From Inediibacterium massiliense (GTDB taxonomy: Bacteria > Bacillota > Clostridia > Peptostreptococcales > Thermotaleaceae), in assembly GCF_001282725.1 (NCBI RefSeq), contig NZ_LN876587.1, forward strand, positions 1,297,695 to 1,361,694: a stretch of 64,000 bases of DNA. The letters run 5' to 3'. Under the pieces are notes generated by a model. That model ran no database searches. It saw only the letters and a list, made by a program, of their open reading frames with translations, and had not been told where the DNA came from. Positions 1 to 8,538 of this stretch are shown here, piece by piece (positions within the stretch are counted from its first letter, which is position 1; each line of letters starts with the position of its first letter). The position numbers were made by a program, and so were the translations under genes.

Positions 1-505
1 ATATAGGAATATCTTCTTTTTTTAATTCCTCAAGAATATGGGTTTTTCCCACACCTGTCACTCCATGAAGTACAATAAAATGATATTTTAAAATATCATT
101 TTCTAAATAATTGATTACATGTCTTCTATACCCTTTATATCCATCTTTTAATTGATAAATATTAGGAATATCTAACATACTTAATAAATTACATACAGAT
201 CTGCTTCTCATTCCACCTCTCCAGCAAAATATAATAATATAATCATATTCTTTACTATATGCTCTTATGGTTTCATAAAGGTTAGGAAGCTTATGGGATA
301 CTAAATTAAGCCCTGTAACTGTTGCTTTGTCTTTGCTTTCTTTTTTGTAAATGGTTCCTATAATAGCTCTTTCTGAGTCATCTAATATAGGAATATTTAT
401 GGCTCCTAAAATGGTTCCATCTTCATATTCAGATGGAGAACGAACATCGATAAATAGTGTTTTTTCTAATGCTAGTGCTTCTTTTATGTCTATTACTGTA
501 AACAA
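1..505 (-). CDS. mnmH: tRNA 2-selenouridine synthase MnmH/SelU (3' part cut by window edge)
   Basis: Only the first 168 residues are inside the window. They show a rhodanese-like domain with the CWRGGMRS active-site loop (catalytic Cys94), then a P-loop GVTGVGKT at residues 148-155. This rhodanese plus P-loop order is diagnostic of MnmH, which replaces sulfur by selenium in 2-thiouridine at the tRNA wobble position using selenophosphate. No ATG fits. The start chosen is a TTG preceded by GAGGG with a six-base spacer. It lies 17 bases downstream of ftsK and may be co-transcribed with it. The break is the window end, not a visible mutation. By inference the organism makes selenophosphate (SelD). 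Confidence 0.88.
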   Translation of the reverse strand, partial: MFTVIDIKEALALEKTLFIDVRSPSEYEDGTILGAINIPILDDSERAIIGTIYKKESKDKATVTGLNLVSHKLPNLYETIRAYSKEYDYIIIFCWRGGMRSRSVCNLLSMLDIPNIYQLKDGYKGYRRHVINYLENDILKYHFIVLHGVTGVGKTHILEELKKEDIPI

Positions 506-521
506 TTTTATCCCTCTATTT

Positions 522-2804
522 CTATGATATGGATTGATTTTTTATTTCTTCAAATTCTTCTTTAGATACTAAAACATCTCTAGGCTTACTTCCTACGTGT
601 TCTCCTACAATACCCCTCTCCTCCATAGCATCAATTAATCTTGCCGCTCGATTATATCCTATTCTAAATCTTCTTTGAAGCATGGATATGGAAGCTTGTT
701 GAGTATCTATGATTAATTCTATTGCATCTTTTAATAATTCATCTACCTCTTCTTCACTCACCATGTTATTTTCTAGTTTCTCAATAATATCATTTTCGTA
801 TTCAGGAACCTTTGTCTGGCCTTTTACAAATTCTACTATTCTTTCTACTTCATTGTCTGAAATGAAGGCTCCTTGTACTCTTACAGGTTTAGCTTCTCCT
901 ACTGGATAAAAGAGCATATCTCCTTTTCCTAAAAGCTTTTCTGCTCCTCCCATATCTAATATAGTTCTAGAATCTGCTTGTGAAGAAACGGCAAAGGCAA
1001 TACGAGATGGAATATTTGCTTTAATGACACCTGTAATTACATCTACAGAAGGTCTTTGAGTTGCGACAATCAAATGAATTCCAGCAGCCCTAGCCATTTG
1101 AGCCAACCTACAGATAGAATCCTCTACTTGACCTGGGGCTACCATCATAAGATCTGCTAATTCATCAATGATAATTACTACTTTAGGAAATAAATCTTTA
1201 CATTCATTTTTCATTTTCTCATTATAGCTATTAATATCTCGTACATTATTTTCTGCAAATTGTTTGTATCTATTTGTCATCTCAGAAACTGCCCAGTTTA
1301 ATGCACTAGATGCCTTTTTAGGATCTGTAACAACGGGAATTAGAAGATGAGGAATTCCATTGTAATTATTTAATTCTACTACTTTCGGATCTACTAACAA
1401 AAGTTTTACTTCATCAGGAGTAGCTTTATAAAGTATACTTGTAATTAAAGTATTAATACAAACACTTTTTCCAGAACCTGTTGCTCCCGCTATAAGCATA
1501 TGGGGCATTTTAGACAAATCCGCTGTAATAGGATTTCCTGCAATATCCTTACCCAAAACAAAAGTTAACTTAGAAGAACTATTTTGAAATTTTTCACTTT
1601 CTAATACTTCTCTTATGGTTACAGGTGATACTTCTTCATTTGGAATTTCTATTCCTACAGCAGCTTTTCCTGGAATAGGAGCTTCAATTCGAATATTAGA
1701 TGCTGCAAGATTTAAGGCAATGTCATCAGATAAATTTACAATTCTACTTACCTTTACACCTGGACTTGGTTGTATTTCATATCTAGTAATAGTAGGCCCT
1801 TTACTAACCTGCACCACCTTTGCTTCTACTCCAAAGTTTTCAAGAGTTTCTTCTAGTATTTTTGCTTTATGAAGAATATCTTTTTTATCATTTTTATTAT
1901 TTGTAATAACAGGATCCTTTAACAAGTCAAAGGAAGGTATTTCATATTCAATATCTGTTTTTTCACTATTTTGAATATGAATGTCCATTTCTTGTTCCTC
2001 ATTTTCACATTCTTTTTTAGGTAAATCTATTACAGGTAAATCTTCTTTTTTTGTATCTATGTGATCTTGTGCTTCTCTTGTAAAATCTAATATTTTTATT
2101 TTTTCATCTAAATTTGTATTTTCTTTCACAACGGATTTTATATCATCTTGTACTTTTTTTGTAGATTTATCTTTTTTCTTAGATGGCTTTTTCTCTCCAT
2201 TTGGCACTTGAATAAATTCCAAAATAGTTTTTCCTATGAAAGAAATCACCTTCACAAATATTTGTTTTATATTCTTAAGCAAATGTACTAAAGACATTTT
2301 TGTCATAATCATAAAGGCAATCATCATGATTGTAACCACCACTACATAACTTCCATTCACTCCTAAAAGTTTAATCCCTATAGATGCAAATATGCTTCCA
2401 ATCACTCCTCCTCCACTTCCTATAACTCCCCTCTCATAAAAAAGCTTTATACTTTCAAGTCCCATTTGAGAGGGTACTTCATTGAGTCCATAAATTCCAT
2501 AAAGAATTACATAGCTTAAGTATAGAACAAGTGCAGAACATTTTGATCTTTGATCAAAATGAATAGATTTTCCAACCATAGAAAATACACCTAAAAACAC
2601 AATAAAATAAGGTAATATATAGGCAGGAAAAGATAATAAGCCCTTTAAAATAGATTGTATCCACTTGCCTAATTTTCCTGCTGACTCTGTCTGTAAACTA
2701 ATCATCATGAGTATTCCTATAGAAATAGTAAACAAGGATATAATTTCATTTTTTAAAATAGACTTCTCAACAGTTTTCTTACTTGTTCTTTTCCTTCTTC
2801 CCAT
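522..2804 (-). CDS. ftsK: DNA translocase FtsK/SpoIIIE
   Basis: A 760-residue membrane-anchored motor that pumps chromosomal DNA through the closing septum. The N-terminal ~175 residues hold several hydrophobic segments, followed by a charged Lys/Glu-rich linker to about residue 290. The RecA-like motor has Walker A GATGSGKS near residue 440 and Walker B IIIDELADLMM near 543. A C-terminal winged-helix gamma domain (about 690-755) would read polarity sequences. GGGAGGG precedes the ATG. The location downstream of tepA matches spoIIIE in Bacillus. One gene may serve both vegetative division and forespore translocation, so FtsK versus SpoIIIE cannot be settled from sequence alone. Confidence 0.95.
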   Translation of the reverse strand: MGRRKRTSKKTVEKSILKNEIISLFTISIGILMMISLQTESAGKLGKWIQSILKGLLSFPAYILPYFIVFLGVFSMVGKSIHFDQRSKCSALVLYLSYVILYGIYGLNEVPSQMGLESIKLFYERGVIGSGGGVIGSIFASIGIKLLGVNGSYVVVVTIMMIAFMIMTKMSLVHLLKNIKQIFVKVISFIGKTILEFIQVPNGEKKPSKKKDKSTKKVQDDIKSVVKENTNLDEKIKILDFTREAQDHIDTKKEDLPVIDLPKKECENEEQEMDIHIQNSEKTDIEYEIPSFDLLKDPVITNNKNDKKDILHKAKILEETLENFGVEAKVVQVSKGPTITRYEIQPSPGVKVSRIVNLSDDIALNLAASNIRIEAPIPGKAAVGIEIPNEEVSPVTIREVLESEKFQNSSSKLTFVLGKDIAGNPITADLSKMPHMLIAGATGSGKSVCINTLITSILYKATPDEVKLLLVDPKVVELNNYNGIPHLLIPVVTDPKKASSALNWAVSEMTNRYKQFAENNVRDINSYNEKMKNECKDLFPKVVIIIDELADLMMVAPGQVEDSICRLAQMARAAGIHLIVATQRPSVDVITGVIKANIPSRIAFAVSSQADSRTILDMGGAEKLLGKGDMLFYPVGEAKPVRVQGAFISDNEVERIVEFVKGQTKVPEYENDIIEKLENNMVSEEEVDELLKDAIELIIDTQQASISMLQRRFRIGYNRAARLIDAMEERGIVGEHVGSKPRDVLVSKEEFEEIKNQSIS

Positions 2805-2835
2805 TTATTTTCCCTCCCCCATTCATATATGATTA

Positions 2836-2858
2836 GAAAAAGCACAGATGAACTGTGC
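2836..2858 (-). terminator. weak intrinsic terminator or attenuator in the ftsK leader
   Basis: On the minus strand a six-base-pair stem (GCACAG/CTGTGC) with a five-base loop is followed by TTTTTC. It lies 32 bases before the ftsK start and downstream of a stronger hairpin, so it could be a second terminator of tepA or an attenuator of ftsK. The short stem keeps confidence low. Confidence 0.45.
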
Positions 2859-2901
2859 CTTAAAGCAATACATGTAATAAAGACAACTCTTCCAATAGAA
2901 T

Positions 2902-2938
2902 GAAAATAAAAAGTGTTAATACTTATGATTAACACTTT
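2902..2938 (-). terminator. intrinsic terminator downstream of tepA
   Basis: A perfect 11-base inverted repeat, 2910-2920 with 2928-2938, and a seven-base loop. On the minus strand it is followed by a T-rich run (TTTTTATTTTC if the last stem T residues are counted). It lies about 36 bases after the tepA stop. Confidence 0.8.
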
Positions 2939-2973
2939 AACATTGCTATTATAACATATGCTTATAAATTATT

Positions 2974-3744
2974 CTATTGCAATTTCTTTTGGATCCCTTC
3001 TCTTTGTGCTTTATTGATTTGTATCAATTCTTTTAATTTTTCCATTGCATCATATAATCCCCCTATTTCATCAATCAATCCTACCTCTACTGCTTCTTTT
3101 CCAATGAGAATCGTACCTACATCATTTGCAATCTCATCTGTCTCATTCATTAAATCCAGAACTTTTTCTCTAGGCACTTTAGATGTTCTAGTAATAAATT
3201 GAATAATTCTTTCTTGCATCTTTTGAAAATACTTAAAAGTTTGAGGAACTCCAATCACAAGGCCATTCATTCGAATAGGATGTATAGTCATGGTAGCAGT
3301 TTGAGCAATAAATGAATAATTGCTTGCGGTAGCTAATGGCACTCCTATACTATGTCCACCTCCTAATACTAATGATACTGTAGGCTTTGACATGGTAGAA
3401 ATCATCTCTGCAATAGCAAGCCCTGCTTCTACATCTCCTCCTACTGTATTTAAAACTGTAATCATGCCTTCAATGTTTGGATTTTCTTCTACTGCTATGA
3501 GTTGGGGAATAATGTGCTCATATTTTGTTGATTTGGTTTGAGGTGGTGCTACAGCATGTCCTTCAATTTGACCAATAATAGTTAAATAATGAATATTATT
3601 TGGGATACTAGGAATTTCATGAGTCCCTACATTTTTTATATTCTCAAGTTTAGGATCCATAGTAAGTTTTGGACTCATATCAGGTAGTATATTGGGCTCC
3701 GTCTGAATAGAAGGCATTTCAGTTCCACTATATATATTTTTCAT
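2974..3744 (-). CDS. tepA: ClpP-like serine protease, TepA family
   Basis: A 256-residue ClpP-fold protein of the translocation-enhancing TepA/YmfB family, close to the usual 245 or so residues. The likely nucleophile is Ser132 in GGGHSIGVPLA and the likely catalytic His is His155 in MTIHPIRMNG. The first ~45 residues are a polar extension with no signal peptide, so the protein is presumably cytoplasmic. Its position beside ftsK/spoIIIE and near dapG matches Bacillus. It has its own downstream terminator. Role in export or proteolysis is taken from the family; the substrate is unknown. Confidence 0.87.
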   Translation of the reverse strand: MKNIYSGTEMPSIQTEPNILPDMSPKLTMDPKLENIKNVGTHEIPSIPNNIHYLTIIGQIEGHAVAPPQTKSTKYEHIIPQLIAVEENPNIEGMITVLNTVGGDVEAGLAIAEMISTMSKPTVSLVLGGGHSIGVPLATASNYSFIAQTATMTIHPIRMNGLVIGVPQTFKYFQKMQERIIQFITRTSKVPREKVLDLMNETDEIANDVGTILIGKEAVEVGLIDEIGGLYDAMEKLKELIQINKAQREGIQKKLQ

Positions 3745-3899
3745 TTTTTCACGCCTTTCTTAATGATAGTTGTTTTCTTATATTATTTTTTCCAATAACA
3801 AAGTCTTTATTCGAAAGATTTATTAAGTAAACTTTGCTAAAATACATTTAGGAAATTATGAAAATAAAATTTATCAATAGAACATAATTTTCTAGTGAA

Positions 3900-3933
3900 C
3901 AAAAAAACTACTATACCTTTGATATAGTAGTTT
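3900..3933 (-). terminator. intrinsic terminator downstream of dapG
   Basis: A perfect 11-base inverted repeat, 3905-3915 with 3923-3933, and a seven-base loop. On the minus strand the stem runs directly into seven T residues. It starts 18 bases after the dapG stop, so it is a strong rho-independent terminator. Confidence 0.9.
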
Positions 3934-3950
3934 AGAATATTAAAAATTAT

Positions 3951-5171
3951 TTATTTAAAAAGATGAAACTCTTTATGCAAAGCATTTACAGCTCGTTGCG
4001 TATCTATATCTTTTACTAAACAAGATATGGTCGTATGAGAGTCTGAGGTTTGTAAAATTTTTATATGATGAGAAGATAAAGCTTTTACAATTTTAGCCAT
4101 CACTCCTGGTACACCTCTCATTTTATGACCTACAGCTGTAATTTTGCTACAATTTTTTTCAATATGAAAATCAAAATGATTTTCTCTAAGAACTTTCTCT
4201 ATTTTTACAAGATTTTTTTCTTCAATGGTAAATACTTTTTTATCAATAAAAAAATTAATCAAATCTATACTAATATGATTCCTTGTCAATTCATTCATAA
4301 GTATTTCATTTTTTTCCATACAATCCTCTACATATACATTCACTTGTGCAATATTATTTTTATGTGCGATAGCAGTCAAAATCTTATCTTCTAAAATATT
4401 TTTATTGTATGGATTGGTATAGGTTTCATTATGAAAAATCATAGTTCCTGGTTCATTAGACAATGTACTTTTAATTTTAAGTGGAATATTTCCTCTCTTT
4501 GCAATCATTACAGCTTTGGGGTGAACTACCTTTGCACCATATTCAGCCATTTGATAAATTTCATCATATCCTATTTCTTCAATAACTTTGGCTTCTGCTA
4601 CAAGTCTTGGATCAGCCGTCATAACACCATCTACATCTGTATAGATTTCTACAAATTTAGCATGAAAAGCTTCGCCTAAAATAGCAGCTGTTGTATCACT
4701 GCCCCCTCTTCCTAGGGTAGTAATATCTCCCTTCTCTGTGGCCCCCTGAAAGCCTGTTACAACAGGAATATAATCATTTTTTAACAATTCATAGATAGGA
4801 TTTGTATCTACTTTTAATACCTGTGCATCTCCATAATGGTTGTCTGTAATAATACCAGCTTGATATCCAGTAAGGGCAATCCCTTTATATCCCATGGATT
4901 TGATAGTATTTGCCATCATAACAGAAGATATAATCTCTCCACAAGCCATTAAAAGATCTAACTCTCTGCTCTCTTCTTCATAATAGGTATTCCTTGCAAA
5001 CTCAAGTAACGTATCTGTTGCATAAGGATCTTTATTCCTTCCTATAGCAGATACCACAACAATCGGATATTTTCCTCTATTTTTTGTTTCTATCACTTTC
5101 TTTGCTACAGTTTCTCTTAATTCTTTTGTTGCTACAGAAGTGCCTCCAAATTTTTGTATAATAATGTCCAT
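3951..5171 (-). CDS. dapG: aspartate kinase
   Basis: A 406-residue aspartokinase that phosphorylates aspartate, the first step to lysine, diaminopimelate, threonine and methionine. The N-terminus carries the family motif KFGGTSV, and GRGGSDTTA lies in the kinase domain. The last ~140 residues form tandem ACT-type regulatory segments, including MRGVPGVMAKI. The reading frame stays open six codons further to 5189, but GGAGGG sits just upstream of the internal ATG at 5171, which is taken as the start. The Bacillus neighbours asd, dapA and spoVFA/B are absent here. The gene forms a single unit with its own terminator. Assignment to dapG rather than lysC rests mainly on neighbourhood. Confidence 0.9.
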   Translation of the reverse strand: MDIIIQKFGGTSVATKELRETVAKKVIETKNRGKYPIVVVSAIGRNKDPYATDTLLEFARNTYYEEESRELDLLMACGEIISSVMMANTIKSMGYKGIALTGYQAGIITDNHYGDAQVLKVDTNPIYELLKNDYIPVVTGFQGATEKGDITTLGRGGSDTTAAILGEAFHAKFVEIYTDVDGVMTADPRLVAEAKVIEEIGYDEIYQMAEYGAKVVHPKAVMIAKRGNIPLKIKSTLSNEPGTMIFHNETYTNPYNKNILEDKILTAIAHKNNIAQVNVYVEDCMEKNEILMNELTRNHISIDLINFFIDKKVFTIEEKNLVKIEKVLRENHFDFHIEKNCSKITAVGHKMRGVPGVMAKIVKALSSHHIKILQTSDSHTTISCLVKDIDTQRAVNALHKEFHLFK

Positions 5172-5302
5172 ATTTTTCCCTCCAACCATATATCCACCTA
5201 TATATTAGCACAAATTGATAACATATTCTACACATTTTGATCAACTATTCTATTTTATATTATGATATAAATGGTCTTTTGGGAATGATTTTATCAAAAG
5301 TT

Positions 5303-5333
5303 ATAAAAATACTAAAGAGGAAATCTTCTCTTT
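5303..5333 (-). terminator. probable terminator overlapping the ylmC stop codon
   Basis: On the minus strand, stem AAAGAG/CTCTTT (5314-5319 with 5328-5333), possibly extended by a wobble and an A-T pair, is followed by AGTATTTTTAT. The stem is AT-rich, so this is a moderate call. Confidence 0.45.
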
Positions 5334-5581
5334 GATAAATGATCCTCCTCCATTTCAATAATAACCATATCGCTTCCTATTTTTCTTACACAATCCCATG
5401 GAATTTCCAAAAAATTTTTATCATGAAAAATGGAGAATTGATTTTTAAAATCTGGTACCAATACAGCTTTAATTTTTCCATTTCTTTCATCAATTAACAA
5501 ATCTGATTCTGCTAAAATCCCTAATCTTCCCCCATCATTTAAGTTGACAATCTCTTTTCCTCCTAATTTACTAAGCCTCAT
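5312..5581 (-). CDS. ylmC: YlmC/YmxH-family PRC-barrel sporulation protein
   Basis: An 89-residue single-domain protein beginning MRLSKLGGKEIVNL, with the PRC-barrel pattern (GILAESDLLID, IPWDCVRKIGSDMVII) of the YlmC/YmxH family. The family is restricted to endospore formers; its biochemical function is unknown. In Bacillus ymxH also lies directly downstream of mlpA, and here only dut intervenes. A good purine-rich ribosome binding site (AAGGGGAA) precedes the ATG. The gene probably ends the ylxY-mlpA-dut-ylmC unit. Confidence 0.85.
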   Translation of the reverse strand: MRLSKLGGKEIVNLNDGGRLGILAESDLLIDERNGKIKAVLVPDFKNQFSIFHDKNFLEIPWDCVRKIGSDMVIIEMEEDHLSKRRFPL

Positions 5582-5644
5582 TTTTATTCCCCTTTCCCTT
5601 TAGTTTTGTGAGTCTTAGTTTATATTATTTTATAAAAGCATATA

Positions 5645-6088
5645 TTATTCCTCTGAAACCCCTGTATGTCCAAATCCTCCTGTTCCTCTTTTTGTATTCT
5701 CTAGCACATCTACTTCTTCCCATGAAATTTGTTCATATTTACAAATCACTAATTGAGCAATTCGATCCTTAGGATGAATATAAAAATCTTCCTCTCCCCA
5801 ATTGATCAGTAAAACTTTAATTTCTCCTCTATAATCACTATCTATAGTTCCTACTCCATTGACTAAACCAATTCCATATTTTACAGCTAGTCCACTTCTT
5901 GCACGAACTTGAGCTTCTAATCCTTTAGGAAGTTGTATAGCTATACCTGTTGGAATAAGCATTCGTTGTCCTGGTTTTATAGTAATCGACTCTTTTAGAT
6001 CTGCACGTAAATCCATCCCAGCTGACCCCTGCGTTTCATATTTAGGTAATAAATTTTTATCTTCAAGTTTTATTTTAACTTTATACAT
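5645..6088 (-). CDS. dut: dUTP diphosphatase
   Basis: A 147-residue trimeric-type dUTPase that hydrolyses dUTP to dUMP, keeping uracil out of DNA and supplying dTMP synthesis. The five family motifs are visible in order: [38 protein letters not shown] and the C-terminal [10 protein letters not shown]. Length is typical. AGGAGG lies just upstream of the ATG. It is separated from mlpA by 272 bases that hold a palindromic repeat element, so it may be transcribed separately. Confidence 0.97.
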   Translation of the reverse strand: MYKVKIKLEDKNLLPKYETQGSAGMDLRADLKESITIKPGQRMLIPTGIAIQLPKGLEAQVRARSGLAVKYGIGLVNGVGTIDSDYRGEIKVLLINWGEEDFYIHPKDRIAQLVICKYEQISWEEVDVLENTKRGTGGFGHTGVSEE

Positions 6089-6115
6089 TCTTTTTCCTCC
6101 TCTATAAATGAAAAG

Positions 6116-6142
6116 ACATTAGCATAATGCTAACATCTTAAA
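6116..6142. repeat. 27-bp direct repeat, left copy, flanking repeat element 1
   Basis: Matches 6347-6373 at 25 of 27 positions in the same orientation. The centre (TTAGCAT-A-ATGCTAA) is itself a perfect palindrome. It lies in the dut leader. Confidence 0.75.
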
Positions 6143-6150
6143 ATGTTGAT

Positions 6151-6340
6151 AAGTTGCATTTCAGCAAAGTTATAAAAATAAGGAACAATTATTGAGAATT
6201 TGTGAAAATATAGAATAAGGAAGAAAATTATTAGCATTATACTGTTTGAGCATAGCGAGTTTATAATGCTATTTTCGATTATTTCTATATATTTTCCAAA
6301 TTTGAAAATTTAGTGACATTTTTTATAACTTTATCTGTAA
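6151..6340. repeat. palindromic intergenic repeat element 1, copy A
   Basis: A 190-bp element between mlpA and dut, about 89% identical by manual alignment to 31505-31693. Its ends are inverted repeats, AAAGTTATAAA (6166-6176) and TTTATAACTTT (6322-6332). The middle folds as AGCATTATA/TATAATGCT (6233-6241 with 6262-6270). The two halves are complementary over most of their length, so it would form one long imperfect hairpin in either strand. It encodes no protein. It resembles a non-autonomous MITE-like or structured-RNA repeat. Confidence 0.8.
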
Positions 6341-6346
6341 AATCCA

Positions 6347-6373
6347 ACATTAGCATCATACTAACATCTTAAA
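6347..6373. repeat. 27-bp direct repeat, right copy, overlapping the mlpA stop
   Basis: Same orientation as 6116-6142 with two mismatches. It overlaps the last four codons and the TAG stop of mlpA, so part of it is coding sequence. Confidence 0.7.
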
Positions 6374-7617
6374 TTTTCAAAATTTATATTTTTATCTGTA
6401 TTCCCAATCATCGAAACTGCAACTTCATCAAATGAAAAAATATGATCAATCACCCTTTTTACATCTTCAATAGTCACATCATCTATTTTTTTCATAATTT
6501 CTTTAGGAGAATAAATTTTATTTAAAAACAATTCAGATTTTCCTATAGATAACATTCTACTACTGGTACTTTCTAGTCCTAAAATATAATTTCCTTTTAA
6601 TTGCTCTTTAGACTTTTGAAGTTCTTCCTCTGTTAAACCCATTCTTTTCATATTTTTCCCTTCTTCTTGAATGAGTCTTAAAACTTCATTAAATTGAGAT
6701 GGATTCACTCCTGCATAAATAGTAAATAGCCCTACATCCTCATAAGATGAAAGATAAGAATACACAGAATAGGCCAGTCCCTTATCTTCTCTAATATTTT
6801 GAAAAAGTCTAGAACTCATGCTTCCTCCAAAAACTGTATTAACCAAAAGAAGAGGATAATGATCCCTATTATTTATAGGTACTCCCTCTACACCCATACA
6901 TATATGGATTTGTTCAATATCTTTATGCTTGATGGATTTAGTTTTTATAATCCTAGGAGGATTTGTTATACAAGATGAACGACTGGTATTTTTAAAATTC
7001 TTGCATTTTTCTTCTAATAAACTTAAAATTTCTTCTTCATTGAAGTTTCCTACAATAGAAATTACTATGTTTTCAGGTATATAATGATCATTCATATATT
7101 TTATAAGCAGATCCCTATGAAAACCATTAACCGTTTCTTTAGTTCCTAAAACTGGGAACCCCAAAGAATGTCCTTGAAATATTGTTTTAGCTAATAAATC
7201 ATGTACATCATCTTCTGGAGAATCTTCATACATATTGATTTCCTCTAAAACTACACTTTGTTCCTTTTTAATTTCTTCAGGATCAAATACAGAATGAAAC
7301 AACATATCTGTTAATACATCTATAGCAATATCCATATGTGTATCTAAAACTTTTGCATAATAACAAGTACATTCTTTACTTGTAAATGCATTGAGTTGTC
7401 CTCCTATATCATCAATAGCCTTGGCAATATCTTTCGCTGTTTTATTTTTTGTTCCTTTAAAAAGCATATGCTCAATAAAATGAGTAATGCCATTATTCTC
7501 AATATTTTCATCTATAGATCCTGTCTTTACCCAAAATCCTATAGATACAGAACGCACATGGGAAATTTTTTCTAAAACAACCCTTACGCCATTGCTTAAT
7601 TTATATTTTTGATACAT
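6361..7617 (-). CDS. mlpA: M16-family zinc metalloprotease (MlpA/YmxG)
   Basis: A 418-residue peptidase of the insulinase/processing-peptidase family. The inverted zinc motif HxxEH is intact (His46, Glu49, His50 in THFIEHMLFKGT), and a downstream acidic segment VVLEEINMYED supplies the likely third ligand. The C-terminal half is the usual second domain with the R/Y signature (GLAYSVYSYLSSYEDVGLF). No signal peptide is seen, so it is likely cytoplasmic. AGGAGG precedes the ATG. The order pnp-ylxY-mlpA is the same as in Bacillus. Its natural substrate is unknown. Confidence 0.92.
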   Translation of the reverse strand: MYQKYKLSNGVRVVLEKISHVRSVSIGFWVKTGSIDENIENNGITHFIEHMLFKGTKNKTAKDIAKAIDDIGGQLNAFTSKECTCYYAKVLDTHMDIAIDVLTDMLFHSVFDPEEIKKEQSVVLEEINMYEDSPEDDVHDLLAKTIFQGHSLGFPVLGTKETVNGFHRDLLIKYMNDHYIPENIVISIVGNFNEEEILSLLEEKCKNFKNTSRSSCITNPPRIIKTKSIKHKDIEQIHICMGVEGVPINNRDHYPLLLVNTVFGGSMSSRLFQNIREDKGLAYSVYSYLSSYEDVGLFTIYAGVNPSQFNEVLRLIQEEGKNMKRMGLTEEELQKSKEQLKGNYILGLESTSSRMLSIGKSELFLNKIYSPKEIMKKIDDVTIEDVKRVIDHIFSFDEVAVSMIGNTDKNINFENLRC

Positions 7618-7696
7618 CTTATCCTCCTGTTTACATTAGTGAATGACATATAGTTATTATAATGTAGTAAGAAGGAATAATCAAGAATAACCCAAT

Positions 7697-8416
7697 TTAC
7701 TTTTCATTTAAGAGTTCTGATATGGTTCCTATTTTGATTCCTTCATTTTTAATCTGTTCGATCAAAGAAGGCAGTGCTTCTACCGTTGCTGGTTTTGGAT
7801 GCATGAGTAAAATAGCTCCTTTATGAGGTTTTTTCATAACCCTATTAATAATTACATCTTTTGTAGATCCCTCTTTCCAGTCAATTGTATCTACACTCCA
7901 TAAAATTGTTTGATATCCAAGTTCCTTTGCTACTTTTAAAGTAGTTTCATTATAATCTCCTGATGGAGGTGCAAAATAGATAGGTTTTTTCCCTAATATA
8001 TTCATGATCACATCTTCTGTCTTTTTTATTTCTCTATAATTTTCTTCTTTGCTTATCTTACTATGCATTTTATGGCTATACGCATGACTGCCAATTTCGT
8101 GTCCTTTTTCATGAATCAATTTAAGCATTTGAGGATTATTATGTGCCCATCTACCAGATACAAAAAAAGTAATATGCATTTGTTCTTTTTCAAAGATCTC
8201 TAGCATTTTACCAATCTCTTCTGTTCCCCAGTCCACATTACAAGTAAATGCCATCTTTGTACTGTCTTCATGTCCACTTCGAATAGGTTCTTCTACATTA
8301 CTCATAACAAATGTATCTGTATTATTATATAAATAAAAGAATGAAAAAATAATAAATATGAATAAACTAAAAAGAAAAATCATACATTTTTTTCTAGACA
8401 ATATGTATATCTTCAT
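7697..8416 (-). CDS. ylxY: YlxY-type polysaccharide deacetylase, probably sporulation-associated
   Basis: A 239-residue NodB-fold protein with a membrane anchor at residues ~10-30. The zinc motif is present as SHAYSHKMH. The usual catalytic TFDD motif is replaced by FTCNVDWG, and the Arg of RPPYG is missing (FAPPSGDYN). The last motif is LLMHPKPATVEALP. These departures resemble the YlxY group found between pnp and mlpA in spore formers, and raise doubt that it is an active deacetylase. It faces outside the membrane. No terminator follows before mlpA, so the two are probably co-transcribed. Confidence 0.85.
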   Translation of the reverse strand: MKIYILSRKKCMIFLFSLFIFIIFSFFYLYNNTDTFVMSNVEEPIRSGHEDSTKMAFTCNVDWGTEEIGKMLEIFEKEQMHITFFVSGRWAHNNPQMLKLIHEKGHEIGSHAYSHKMHSKISKEENYREIKKTEDVIMNILGKKPIYFAPPSGDYNETTLKVAKELGYQTILWSVDTIDWKEGSTKDVIINRVMKKPHKGAILLMHPKPATVEALPSLIEQIKNEGIKIGTISELLNEK

Positions 8417-8506
8417 ATGCCACTACCCCCTTTTCCAATAGAAGCATATTCAGCTTTTCAAAATTTATTCAACCATTTTCTATTTAAAATGAAATTTTTC
8501 CTAATT

Positions 8507-8534
8507 AAAAAAACATAAACCCATTTGGTTTATG
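8507..8534 (-). terminator. intrinsic terminator downstream of pnp
   Basis: An eight-base-pair stem, 8514-8521 (CATAAACC) with 8527-8534 (GGTTTATG), and a five-base loop. On the minus strand it is followed by seven T residues, starting five bases after the pnp stop. Confidence 0.88.
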
Positions 8535-8538
8535 CTTT

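Noticed and set aside
3745-3899. A promoter for tepA
   Set aside because: Several TTG and TATAAT-like hexamers occur, but none with acceptable 16-18 base spacing. In this AT-rich stretch I cannot support a specific call.
5190-5311. A lysine riboswitch in front of dapG
   Set aside because: The spacer is only ~120 bases and AT-rich, and I could not find the multi-helix lysine aptamer core. Only a weak extended -10 (TGC-TAATAT) is visible.
6116-6373. Calling the 27-bp direct repeats a transposase target-site duplication
   Set aside because: They are longer than usual duplications, are 10 or so bases away from the element ends, and copy B lacks them. Reported only as direct repeats.
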